Origin: Azolla caroliniana | Lineage: Eukaryota; Polypodiophyta | DNA: 64,000 bases | Assembly: GCA_043228905.1 (NCBI GenBank) | Contig: JBHGNT010000010.1 | Coordinates: 21,142,001 to 21,206,000 of the forward strand | Direction of reading: 5' to 3' | Notes under the pieces: generated by a model | Database searches by the model: none | What the model saw: the letters and a program-made list of their open reading frames with translations, nothing else | What the model was told of the DNA's origin: nothing | Shown: piece after piece, positions 35,297 through 45,721 of the stretch | How the letters are laid out: each line of letters opens with the position of its first letter | Numbering within the stretch: position 1 is the first letter of the stretch | Made by a program: the position numbers and the translations under genes

Positions 35297-35955
35297 ATGG
35301 AGTTGGAAGAAAACGACTTTGCACAACTTTTTGTCGAAGCAGTGAGGGAGTTTGGACGAGCAACAGCAAGACGAGAGACGGCGTAGCAAGCGGTTGAGCA
35401 AGTGGTCGGAAGAGTTGGCCGTTTCAACGGGGACAAAGTCCCATTTTACTTCGAAGCCTACAACTTGGAAATGGAGGAGCGAGACGTAGCCGAGGCGTTG
35501 ACGCTGGAGTTCTTCTGTCGGGTCGTGGTCGTCCGTATGCACGCGGAAGTGAAGGAGCTCCGAGAAGCTCATAGTTCGTGGAAGGCCTTCGAAGAGGCCC
35601 TCTTGCAGGCATATGGGGGACGGCAAAAGCGTCGGGGACGATGCAGCTTGGAATAGTGGGTAGCATCGGCAAAGACCCACCAGGGCGCAACGAAGGCATT
35701 CCGAGAGTTCGAGCGACGGCTTGCTCGGCTCCTGGAGCGGGAAAAGGTTTGGTGGGGGCAGACAAAGTCCTGTAGTTCATCAGGTCGATTGACCGAGCGG
35801 AACGGGAGGCCATCGGGATTGAGCTCGAAGACGAGGACGGAGCGAATGGCCTTACGGAGGATTGGTCGAAATTCAGAAGGGTATGCCAACGGCTAGATGA
35901 CGAGCGGACCGAGAAGGCTAAGAGGAAGGCGCGCGACGGCGTGCCATCACAGTGG
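35297..35955 (+). pseudogene. Gyp-Trp-3 gag, N-terminal part
   Basis: From ATG 35297 the frame reads MELEENDFAQLFVEAVREFG, then a TAG at codon 30 (35384-35386, followed by CAA), then RVGRFNGDKVPFYFEAYN and SWKAFEEALLQAYGG. A frameshift lies near 35640; in other frames are AFREFERRLARLLERE and FIRSIDRAEREAIGIELEDE with VCQRLDDERTEKAK. The order matches the Gag of Gyp-Trp-5 (FVKSVDERDREQVG, VCGRFDKR). It is cut at 35955 by Gyp-Trp-4 and resumes at 55980. Confidence 0.8.
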
Positions 35956-36013
35956 TGTCGCGTTATTACGCGCGTGCGTGTAGAAGGGGGCGGGACCACG
36001 GGGGTCTTGAACT

Positions 36014-36072
<59 letters not shown>

Positions 36073-36675
36073 CGCGGAGCGAGAAGGGGAGATATAGAAT
36101 GTAACACTTGATTTCAATAACAAGAGATTACAATAACAAGATAATACAAGAGGTTACAAGAGAATACGACTCTGACGGTTACAACCGACAAGGCGGCGAT
36201 GGACCCGACATGGGGATCCTACTCACACACACAGACAGCACTCGCTCGACTCCCAGAAACAAAACAAAGGGGGAGAGCCTCTGCTGGAAGCGCACGGGAT
36301 GTCCACAAAGCAGAGGCAGCGAACTCCCGATCCACAGAGACTGATGACCGGAGGAGAAGAGAGAGCTCGGCACTCTGGTCTGCAATAGCACTTCGTCCTC
36401 CCTAGCCGTGATGCCTGCTCCTTCCTTCTCTCCCTCCTTAAATAGTTCCCAAAAGGGGTGCCCCTTTTCCTCAACCAAACTGCTTTATTCCTAAGTGTCC
36501 CTGTCGATAGAGATACGCACAAAATCCCCTAATAAATGTGCACTACCTAGTATTTACACCAATCGCCCTAATTACGAATTCTGTACAATATATCAATCCT
36601 CGCGTCCACCCGTGTAAGTGCCGGTTCATGCGCCTTTTTCTTCGATGCCGCCTATGGCCAGTTTTCTTCACGACA
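35956..36675 (-). mobile_element. Gyp-Trp-4 3' LTR
   Basis: On the minus strand it reads TGTCGTGAAGAAAACTGG...AATAACGCGACA, 720 bp, with a (GA)n/(CT)n tract at 36015-36070 in the leader. It aligns with the split 5' LTR (44039-44127 plus 55371-55979), with more differences than the Chromo-3 LTR pair, so it is an older insertion. Confidence 0.9.
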
Positions 36676-36690
36676 TCCACCCCCACCAAA
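36676..36690 (-). promoter_or_regulatory. Gyp-Trp-4 polypurine tract
   Basis: The minus strand reads TTTGGTGGGGGTGGA directly before the 3' LTR; this is the expected plus-strand primer. Confidence 0.65.
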
Positions 36691-36744
36691 CCACTCATCC
36701 ACCGGCATGCACCAGAGATAGGTAGATACCGAAGAAAACCGGCC

Positions 36745-38052
36745 TCACTCGTTGCTCTCCGATTCTTCGCCGGGCCCGATCTGATCGTTGTTGTCACTCT
36801 CGCTCGCCAGCTCCGGCTCGTCTTTGAACCGCTTCTTGAACTCTTTGATCCGCTTCCCGGCCACTGGCACCGCTAACCGTGCACCGTCGAGTTCCGCGAG
36901 GTGGTACGTGCGGTTGTCGTTCGCGCTCGTCACCGTGTAGGGCCCGAACCATCTCCTAGAGAACTTCTGCACCACCTTGTGCTGATTGTCGAGGCTGTTG
37001 TCGTATACCAAGACCCAGTCGCCTTCCTCGATCTTCTTTGGTTGCAACCGGTGCGTCTGGTTGAACCGGGTCTTGTTCCGCTCCCTTGTCGCTCGCAACT
37101 TTTCCTTCGCCTGTATAACGTCCTCCAGCCTCCGCTTGAGTTGCCGAATCCGCGTCGCCAGCAACTCCTCCCGGCTCATTTCGTCCTTCCAATCTATCGT
37201 CGCCCATGAAGAAACCATCCGTTCCACCGGCATGATCGTCTTCTGTCCGTACATCAGCTCCGCCGACATAAACCCTGTCACCGAACTGTGCGTAGTTCGG
37301 TCCGCCCATAGTGCATAAGGAAGGAGCCACGGCCAATTCCCGACCTGCCCTCCGCATGCACGCACCAACGCCTTTACGATCGGCCCATGCCCCCGTTCCA
37401 CCTTTCCGTTCGCCTCCGGATTGTACGCCGTAGTGAGGGAGAGTTTGACGCCTAGCCGGTCGAACAACTCCTCAACTTCTCGCGCACACAGCTCTCCCCG
37501 GTCCGCCACGATCCTCCCGACGCACCCGTACCGACACACTACTTCTTCGATCAAGAACCAGCATACCGCCGCAGTTGTCTTGCTTTGCAGTGCACGGCCT
37601 TCCACCTAGTTCGTTAAGTCTTCCCGTGCAAGCACCAAGTATCGCATCTGTCCTACCCCCATCGGCATCGTCACCAAGTCCACCATCCACTTGAAATGGA
37701 CCGTAGGCGGGTAGGTCGGGTGTAGCTTGTCCCGGTGTCGGACTACAGAGTGCATCTGACAGCTTTCGCAAGTCGTTACGAACCAATGCACATCCTGGTA
37801 CAGCCCCCGCCACCAGTACTTCTCCTTCAGCTTCTCAAACGTGGCCCACGTTCCGCGGTGTCCGGCCCAAGGGCTCTCGTGAAATGCTGCCAGTAGTTTC
37901 CCCTGTTCTTCTTCCTTTGCCACTACTCGGAGTGGAATGCCGCTTCTCTTCTTTGGGTGCCTCCATATGCACCCGTCTCGCAGGAAGAATTGGTACGCCT
38001 TCTTCCGTACCCGGCTCGCCTCCTTTCTCGCCCATGCTGCGTCCGACGTCAT
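36745..38052 (-). pseudogene. Gyp-Trp-4 integrase
   Basis: On the minus strand the zinc-binding part (AFHESPWAGHRGTWATFEKL, CESCQMH; 38052-37606) runs into the catalytic core, interrupted by one stop at 37606-37608 after REDLTN. Core residues are visible as MVDLVTMPMG, VADRGEL and NPEANGKVERGHG (the D, D, E set). A GPY/F module (WFGPYTVTSANDNRTYHLAE) follows, then an acidic tail; there is no chromodomain. The wording is unlike the chromoviruses in this window. From memory it recalls Ty3 elements of basidiomycete fungi; that needs a search. Confidence 0.85.
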
Positions 38053-38073
38053 CGTCCGTAGGAACCTCCCGAT

Positions 38074-39705
38074 TTAGAGCCACTCCCCATAGACAGCCTT
38101 TTGGAGCGCCGGTGCCATGGCAAGTGGTTCCTTCATCTTTCGGATTGACTCCGTATGCTCGTCTCCCCATTCGAATTTATGCCCTTTCTTCAGCAACCCA
38201 TACAGCGGCTCCGCGACGTGGGCGTAATGCGGGATCCAGATATGGTAGAACGCGCATGCTCCCAAGAATCTTCCAACCTTCGTAACCGAATTGCAGTCAT
38301 GCTTCATCGCGGAGATGGCTTCCACCTTGGCCAGAGACGGTTTCCGACCGTATGGTCCGCATAGGTGCCCGACGACCATGATTTCTGATTGCCCGAAGGA
38401 CGATTTTTCCCCGACGAAGGTGAGCCTCACGCCTTCTAGTCTCTGCAGCACCTTCTCGCAGTCATCAATGTGAGTCGCCACGAAATTCCAACATCCTTCT
38501 GGTTTGATTACCTCGTCCTTTTCCTTCACCGAGCATCCCCTGATCGGGATGTCGTCTAAGAATGGCATGGTGATGTCTGGGAAACAATCCCTGAGCACTT
38601 TGTTCATCGTGTTCACCATGTGAGCCACTGAGTTCGTCCCTCCTTGTGGTAGGGTACACATCCGCACTAGGCTGAGAGGGGTCTGCATCGTCATAATGAC
38701 TCTGCTCTCCACGACTAGTTGGAACTGATCGTACCCCGAGTACAGATCACCGATAGAGTAAATCCACCTTCTGGCGAAGGCCACCGCGAACTCATCTATG
38801 ATTGGTCCGATACCTGCGTTACGGATGGTCACCTTGTTGACCGGTTGCAGGTCCTGGATGAAGCGCAGTGTTCCATTCTTCTTCGGCACTGTAAACCACC
38901 GATTCGAATACGGGGCACTCGACGGTTCGAGGATGCCCATCTCCACATTTTGCTTCAGAAGCTCCATCAACTTCGGGATGTGAGCTCTCAGGACCGGAAT
39001 CGGCTTGAGATTCCATGGTACATGCGGTACCGTGAAGATCACCATCGGTTCGACAACTGTCGGGTCTACGCACCCGATCTCCTCCAGTGAGAATGCGAAA
39101 GCCTTCCCGTGCCTCCCGAGCATTCTCCGAAACCGGTCCTCCTCCGTCGGCAGTAAGAAGCCGCCCCCACCGACCTTGAGCTCCCGTAGCGTTATGTCGG
39201 TGAACCGGTGCCCTATGTCAGCCGGATTCCGTAAACCTAGGTCCGACGCGGCCCCTTTTATCCGCTCCTCGTTGCCCTCCGGCAAGGGTGCCGCGACTGG
39301 CCTCACCTTCCGGTCCACAGTCTTGTACTTTGTATCCACGCGGGCCGTCCAATCCGACCCAATCCTGTCCTCGAAGTCCGCGATGACTTCGTACATTCCC
39401 ATTGATCCTACTGGAATGGTCCGGTCTTCTCTAAGGTCTTCACCGATCACCTTTCGCAGTTCGCCCAAGGTGTCGTCAAAAGAGACCGCCTCCACGGCAC
39501 CGTTGATGTCTTCGTCGGGGAAGAGGACTCCGCATGCCCTGAGCCGATCCTCCACTCGCTTCCTCTCCCGGCCGCTAACGCCAGTTATAGTACAACCTCT
39601 GTTGTCGGGGAACCAAAATTTCCTACCTACGGTACAGGTCTTCTTCCATACTATACATTTGTGGGGTTCTTCCCGGATGTTCAGACTATCACAGCCCCAC
39701 GCCAT
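38074..39705 (-). pseudogene. Gyp-Trp-4 reverse transcriptase, RNase H missing
   Basis: The frame of 543 codons opens with a conserved N-terminal segment (PHKC, LRACGV, INGAVEAVSFDDTLGEL), also present in Gyp-Trp-5, and continues into RT. Seen are ILEPSSAPYSNRWFTVPKKN, RFIQDLQPVNKVTIRNAGIG, DLYSGYDQFQL and FLDD at residues 382-385 in place of the usual YxDD. VVGHLCGPYGRKPS and AEPLYGLLKKGHKFEW follow. The frame stops after MAPALQKAVYGEWL, and integrase upstream sequence begins within about 20 codons. RNase H is therefore missing, apparently by deletion. Confidence 0.85.
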
Positions 39706-39716
39706 GATAGCCCTCT

Positions 39717-40444
39717 CTAAAAATCCCCTTGGGTTTCGCCGCCGAGGGCCTCGTGGTCACACTGGTGGTTTGGTCGCACCGTTAGGAACTGGACCGAGTG
39801 ACGCCCGTCCTGGCTCTTGACTCTTGCATAGGCTGAACCGTTGTCCAGCACCTTGGTCTCCATCCGTGCCGCCGTGATGTATGGCTCTCCCAGTATAACC
39901 GGATGCGAGGACATCTCCTGCACGAAGAAGTGTTGGTCGATCTCGACATCGCCGATTTTCACTCGTACGTTCGGACAGGCCCCATGTAGTTCTTCCGTGG
40001 CGCGCGTCGTTGCCCGTATCTTCCAGCCGTGCTTGGTGTTGATCGGCCATTTACCCTTCTTGTAGAAATCCATGGACATCAGGTTGATTTCGGATCCATG
40101 GTCTACCAGCGCCACCACAGGTTCCAGAACGTTGCCGATCCGTACAGGGGTTTCCGTAGTTGCACTGGCCCAATGCGGCTTCGTGTAGTGGCTTCCTGCC
40201 AACTCGTCTTCTAGGGCTTCGTCTTCCAAGTGCGTGGTCCGCACCTCCATCGGCTTCTCCGGTTCCGACTCCGTCGAGAGCCTCTTCCGCTTCACCAAGT
40301 CTACGATAGAGTTGTGGAACTCCCTCTTGGCGATTCCCAGCACCTCCCGCAACGACAGCTCCACTTTACTGTCGAGGATCCGCTCTTCAAGGACCTTCCG
40401 TAGGTCCATTGCTCTCTCGATTTCGGTGCTCAACCGAAACCCCG
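39717..40444 (-). pseudogene. Gyp-Trp-4 protease
   Basis: On the minus strand the frame reads FRLSTEIERAMDLRKVLEER, a conserved helical stretch, then a retropepsin with VVALVDHGSEINLMSMDFYK and HPVILGEPYITAARMETK. The triad is D-H-G, as in Gyp-Trp-5. The frame ends GGETQGDF at a TAG in GGGGATTTTTAGAGAGG; RT continues in the -1 frame. The upstream end is cut by Chromo-2 (40445). Confidence 0.85.
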
Positions 40445-40797
40445 TGTCACGGATCATAAGCTCAAGAGACAAGCAAGAAGATAACCAAATGGACAAGAAA
40501 GAAGATAGTATTAAAGGAAAGACTCCATAACTGGTGTTGTTCACCTTGAATTCCTTCAAGGTGAACTCCTCTATTTATACTACATGGCATGCATACTTGT
40601 TGCACGCATGTGAATCTACAATAGAGCATGTAGGTATGCATGCATGTGCCAAGTGTAAATACTACAAGGGAGCAACTATGCACATGATGCTAGCAAAATA
40701 ATAAGGACCAATTACATACATAACTAGTACTAGATATCTTGGTTAACTCATAATACTAGATTATAACATGGTCATGTCAAGAGTTCGAATCTTGACA
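40445..40797 (-). mobile_element. Chromo-2 3' LTR
   Basis: This 353-bp LTR reads TGTCAAGATTCGAAC...ATCCGTGACA on the minus strand, preceded by a purine tract (AGGAGGGGGGATAA). TATAAATAGAGG lies near 40579. At the predicted transcript start lies CAAGGTGAACAA followed by CACC, the second arm of a GTTCACCTTGAA inverted repeat. The plus strand near the U3 end has AGTTCGAATCT, a B-box match. Confidence 0.85.
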
Positions 40798-42659
40798 TTA
40801 TCCCCCCTCCTACGCCACCTTCCCAAATCGGCCGCTGGTTTGTGGGGATATCGGTGATGAAAATCTTGGACGACCTTTGGGGCATTTTGTAAATTTGCCG
40901 ATGGTTCCCATGTGGCCTCAGACATGGGGTAACCCCTCCATAGGACGAGGTATTGCAAGTGTCGACGGTGCCAACGCGAGTCAAGGATTTGGTCGACCTC
41001 GTATTCCTCCCCTGTCATCAATTGCACAGGTGGTGGTGGTGGGGCTTGATGTCCTGGGAGTTGTGAAGCATAATGGGGTTCGAGGAGGGAGACATGAAAA
41101 ACATCATGAATCCAGAAGTGGGATGGAAGGGCGAGCCGGAAGGTGATGGGATTGATGCACTTCTTGTAATCAAGTTTCGCACATGGACGAGTAGTAGAGA
41201 TGTGTCGACGTAACAACCAGACCATGTCTCCAACGACAAAGTGTGGAGTGGAAGATCGATGGCGATCAACCTGCGTCTTGTATCGTTCACTAGCAAGACT
41301 GATCTCCAAGGATAAATCATGATGTAGTTCTTCCAAAATGCGAGCGCGATCCTCCGCCGAAGGGTTCATGGAAGTGGTAGGAAGGGAAATGTTGAAGCGA
41401 GGATGTAAACCGTAGTTGGCAAAGAAGGGAGTGACGCCAGTCGATGCATGGAGAGAATTATTGTAGGCGAATTCCGACGCCAGTCGATGCATGGAGAGAA
41501 TTATTGTAGGCGAATTCCGCGAGCGAAAGTAAGTTGACCCAATCATCTTGTTGGTAACTAATCGAGCACCGAAGATACTGCTCAAGGACTTGGTTGACAC
41601 GCTCCGTTTGCCCATCAGTTTGGGGGTGATAAGCGGAGGACAACTTGACAGAGATGCCTAAAGTTTGTAGCAGGCGCTGCCAGAAGTGAGAGACAAACTG
41701 GGGTCCGCGATTCGAGATGACATCGTCGGGGAGTCCATGCAAGTGTACCACATTGTTGAGTAGGAGATGCACCATTCCTTCTCCGGAAATGGTTTTGGAG
41801 CATGGAGTGAAGTGAGCCATCTTCGTAAACCGATCGACAACGACCAACACCGAGTCATAGCTATTGACCAAGGGTAGATCAGTTATCAGGTCCATAGAGA
41901 TAGAGGCCCAAGGACGACGAGCACATGGAAGTGGTTGTAGTAAGCCGTATGGCCGATGATGAATGGCTTTGCATGCACAAGCCATTAGCCCGCCGAAATT
42001 GTCGTTCAGCATCAGTCAATGGCCGAAATCGGGCTTGATCAATTTCCATGGGGACAGGAGCATCTGCCGAAGTAGGCGGGTGAGTGTGAGGATGCTTGGG
42101 GTTGTGTGACCAGGGCGTGGCGTGGAAGTGAATGAGGTGGAACCCAAGTCCGGCGCTCTTCTTGGCGAAATTCGAAAAGACGATTGTCACAATGGACTGC
42201 TTGTGAAATCGCTTGGGATAACGAGGTGGGCTCCGGAAAGTTTAAGAGAAGATTCTTGACATTGCTTCGAAGACCGCGCCGAAAGTGATCAGCTAAAGCT
42301 TGATCATCCCAATTGACGTCGCATGCTAGTTGTCGAAATTCGGAAGCATAGACCGAAGCTGCACGTGAACCTTGTTCGAGTGCATAAATCTTGTTAAGAG
42401 TTGTACGTCGTCGGTCCGTCTCTCCAAATGTGGCCTCTAACTCGGCGAGGAAGGCGGGAAAGTCCTCCAATAAAGGTGATGAGGTTTCTACCAATGGTGC
42501 AAACCAAGCTTGGGCTGGACCGGAGAGAAGGGTGCCCACAAGGCCGACTTGTCGAAGACCATCTCCATAACGTTGAGGTTGTAGCCGAATGATAAGTCGA
42601 ACTTGGTTGATGAACCCTCGGAAACGCGACCTCGTTCCATCAAATTTTTCTGGGAGGCT
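40798..42659 (-). pseudogene. Chromo-2 deleted element (Gag fused to integrase, chromodomain)
   Basis: On the minus strand the start is inside Gag (SLPEKFDGTR near 42655; LLSGPAQAWFAPLVETSSPL; up to RRANGLC at about 41985). It then jumps within the zinc knuckle to integrase (CKAIHHRPYGLLQPLP), so protease, RT, RNase H and most of the HHCC domain are gone. The integrase core is seen as MDLITDLP, RGPQFVSHFWQRLL and YHPQTDGQTERVNQVLEQYL. A chromodomain follows (GEEYEVDQILDSRWHRRHLQ, YLVLWRGYP, EATWEP) near 41010-40870. The 5' LTR and primer site are missing. It is inserted in Gyp-Trp-4 between Gag and protease. Confidence 0.88.
41433..41518. repeat. 43-bp tandem duplication in Chromo-2 integrase
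   Basis: GACGCCAGTCGATGCATGGA through GGCGAATTCC is present twice in succession (41433-41475 and 41476-41518), apparently identical. It shifts the integrase frame. Confidence 0.9.
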
Positions 42660-43993
42660 AACCTCTACGGGGGACCGACCCCTGTGACCTTTCCTGCCCG
42701 TTTGTCTCGTACCTCTACGGGGGACCGACCCCTGTGACCTTTCCTGCCCGTTTGTCTTCCACGAGAACCTCGTAGTTCTGGCAAGCGGCTTCTACAAAGC
42801 CCGTCTTCTCTTCGACAGGATCGTCCCAACTGGTGACCTCCTGGACCCGTTGTTCCGTGCGGTCCGCCTCTTCCTTCTTCAGCCGAACTACGGAGAGGCC
42901 TTCTAGCACTAGCGGCCAGAATCCGGAGTCCTTCGCCTTCCGGGTCTCATCACCCCCGACCCGAATTCCCGCCGACACTGAGTAGTTAACAACTTCGACG
43001 TGCCGTGCCGCGACCTCTTCATTCCGCGTGCACCCGCCCATTCCAGAGGTACACCACGTTGGTCCTGAGCGCGTCGGCAAAATCTGCGCAATCCTTCCGA
43101 ATGTGACCGATTGCGTCACACCACATGCACCGCTGCCCAGCCGGCAGCCTCCGGTCGCGAGGTTGTTCGCCGCTGTCTCTCTGGGCCTGTGCGATCTGCA
43201 GGTTGCGCACCATCTGTGTCAGCTCCTCCAGAGCCGCTCTTTCGGATGGGCCTCTGACCACGTCCTTCGTTGCCGACCCCGACTCTGGCCAGATTCGAGT
43301 CTCATCCTTCCTACCGGCCATCACCGATACTGGCTCCTCGAGCCTCCTCCCCGGGACCGGCCCCGACCCCGACGAGCTTCCGTCGCTCCAATCGCGCCGT
43401 TTGTCGAATCGGCTACAAACCCGTTTTACCACAGCCTAGTCTACCGTGAGCCGTTCGTCCATTTCCAATAGGGGACCCACCTTTTCTCTGTCGAGCGCGT
43501 CCACCGACTTGACAAACAGTAGTACTCGACTTGCTTCGAGCACCGTCCGGTCTAGCGTCGACAACTGCACGAACCGTTTTTCAAACTCCTAGAGGAGCAC
43601 CGTCGTGTTCCTCCCCTTTCCGGGGCTTTCCACCCACGTCATGGAGTCCCGCCTTGACAGCCGAAGCGAGTCGTCAAACGCGTACTTCTCGAGGAGCTGC
43701 AGCTCGAACTCCTCCCAAGTCTGGCATCCGGCCAGCACCTCGAGCACCTTCGTGTGGATGCTCGGCGTCACCACCCGAGGGAATCCGAACAACCGCCTGT
43801 CCACCAGGATATCCCTCATGATCATTTTGGCCCGGTAAGCCTCCAAATAACTTGTGGCGTCTTTCCCTCCGAACCGGCCTATAGTGCCAACAATCGATTC
43901 AATGGCTCTGTCGAGGGTACCCGTCCCCTCACTAGCGCTTACCAGCCAGTCGACGGCTACCGCCATTGGCTCTGCTAGCTCTGATCCCCTCAT
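42660..43993 (-). pseudogene. Gyp-Trp-4 gag
   Basis: From the ATG at 43993 (MRGSELAEPMAVAVDWLVSA) the minus strand encodes the capsid region (DRAIESIVGTIGRFGGKDAT, WEEFELQLLEKY). A stop follows near 43590, then FVKSVDALDREKVG-like residues, VKRVCSRFDKRRDW (43432) and the CCHC knuckle CMWCDAIGHIRKDC (about 43130-43090). A further frame (43119-42715) covers the linker up to EDKRAGKVTGVGPP. At 42662-42711 and 42712-42761 about 50 bp (ACCTCTACGGGGGACCGACC...) are duplicated in tandem next to the Chromo-2 junction. It aligns end to end with the Gyp-Trp-5 Gag. Confidence 0.88.
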
Positions 43994-44016
43994 CTTTCGA
44001 CTCCTTTGCCACCTCA

Positions 44017-44034
44017 TTCACGTCGGGTTCACCA
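44017..44034 (-). promoter_or_regulatory. Primer-binding site, tRNA-Trp (Gyp-Trp-4)
   Basis: The minus strand reads TGGTGAACCCGACGTGAA, identical to the site of Gyp-Trp-3. Confidence 0.85.
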
Positions 44035-44038
44035 AAGA

Positions 44039-44127
44039 TGTTTCGTTGTTACGCGCGTGCGTGGAGAAGAGGGCAGGACCACGGGGGTTTTGAACCGAGG
44101 AGCGAGAGAGAGAGAGAGAGAGAGATT
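44039..44127 (-). mobile_element. Gyp-Trp-4 5' LTR, U5 end (split by L1)
   Basis: On the minus strand this ends AACAACGAAACA, four bases before the primer site. It runs up to the (GA)n tract, where the L1 is inserted. The last 11 bases (AGAGAGAGATT) recur at 55360-55370 as a likely L1 target duplication. Confidence 0.9.
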
Positions 44128-44409
44128 GAGAGATCTGTGTTGTGTGGGAGAAGGGCAAACACTAATTTTGATGTATCTTCTTGCTACGGTCTCCGTTTGC
44201 TTTGTTCTTTAGCTTGTTTCGAAGCCTGCACATAGAGCTTTCTAAAGAGTATCTGCAGGTATCATTTGGAAGTCTTGGTAGAACGTTACGAGTAAAAAAC
44301 CCATTCGACTGCATGCATCTCATGATCGCTTGCTTTGATTCCTTCTCCAACACAATTACTTGTAAGTGAACTCTCTCCTATTTCTTGTCATATCGATGGT
44401 AGTGTTTTC
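44128..44409 (+). other. L1 5' untranslated region
   Basis: Between the left target duplication and the first ORF1 Met there is no reading frame. The length of about 280 bases suggests the L1 is full-length or nearly so. Confidence 0.6.
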
Positions 44410-45718
44410 ATGAATATGGATGAGTCTCCAAATTCTTCAAAGGATGCGTGTATGGTTGAGTCAGTATCAAGCCCAAGGGGGGATGGTAAAAGAAAATGAT
44501 GTATTGGAGATAATAGTAATGACATGTCTTATGCTGAGGCAATGCGACAAGATGATATTGAGAAAGATGATAGTCATTGGGAACATTTAAGATGCATGGC
44601 AAATATATTAATGGAAGATTGTATAAGGGAGAATGTGAAAGTTGTTGAGGACTTTGTTGACGATGAAGTGGCTAAGGTAGAAATAGACAATAAGGAGTTT
44701 TTGGGCTCATTTGCTAATTTTTGTGATAAAGGGGTCATATTGTTTTTCACGGGAAAGATACCTTTCCTTTGGAGGGTCAAACAATGGTTACGTGGGATTA
44801 TACAAGTTGATTGTGTTCAGGATGTTTATGCTGGTCCTCGTGGATTTTATGAGGTTGTTTTGGTATCACAAGAGTATAAAGAGAAATTACTCAATAAATT
44901 GCTAGTTTTTTATGAGAAAAGTTTGGTTCATATTGTTTCGTGGAGACCATTAGTGGAATATCAAGATATATTAAAGCAAGAGTGTCCCATATGGGTTGAG
45001 GTAGAGTGCACATATTCAGTGGTTTGGCCAATATTACGGTCAACGATGGAAAAGTTGGGAAAGATCTTGGTGCCTCCTAGTGCTAATGCTCAAAATCGAT
45101 ATCGGATGTGTATTCTTTGGAATACTGCTATAAAGAGGCCAAGTTGTTTACAGATTGCATGTTCTAGTATGCCACCTATGTATTTTCGGCTTAAATGGGG
45201 TACATTTGCAGGACATTGTTTCCATTGTGGTGTGTTGGGGCATTTTATGGCTGAATGTAGTGGAAGTGGTACATGAAGAGCCTACAACTCATGATCAGAT
45301 TCAAGATTTGACAATTTTAGAGCAAACAAAGGAACCACAAATTGTGAATGAGAAGGATGGAAAGACTCTAGAGGATGAAAGACAATGGTCAATAGTTTCT
45401 GGAAAGATGAAGAAGTCTAATAAAAATGTTGGGCATAATGTATCTATGGAGAAGGTCACACCGACACATCCCATGCGGAATAAACCATGGGCTCGTCAAG
45501 AGGACTATCCAAAGAAATTATCTTTTGATAATAAAGGTAATTTGTATGTTCCTTGGAATAAACGGAAATCGGTGCCTTGTTCACATGAGGAGCCATCGAG
45601 GTCTGGAGTTTTGCATTCCCATAGTAATTCATATGCAATCTTAGGGGATTTATTTGGATATGGCAGAAACATTAGTAGTGAAGGAGAAGGAGATTTCTCG
45701 AATAAAAGGAAAAAATAA
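44410..45718 (+). pseudogene. L1 ORF1 (RNA-binding protein with CCHC knuckle)
   Basis: ATG 44410 opens MNMDESPNSSKDACMVE, with a TGA after GDGKRK near 44498. From MSYAEAMRQ (44524) the frame is open for 250 codons. It has a plant L1 ORF1 core (DKGVILFFTGKIPFLWRVKQ, DVYAGPRGFYEVVL, ECPIWVEVECTY) of DUF4283 type and a CFHCGVLGHFMAEC knuckle near 45240. A frameshift just after the knuckle (about 45265-45275) moves the tail (KPWARQEDYPKKLSFDNKGN, SYAILGDLFGYG) to another frame, ending at 45718. The product would coat L1 RNA. ORF2 starts four bases later. Confidence 0.8.
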
Positions 45719-45721
45719 AGT

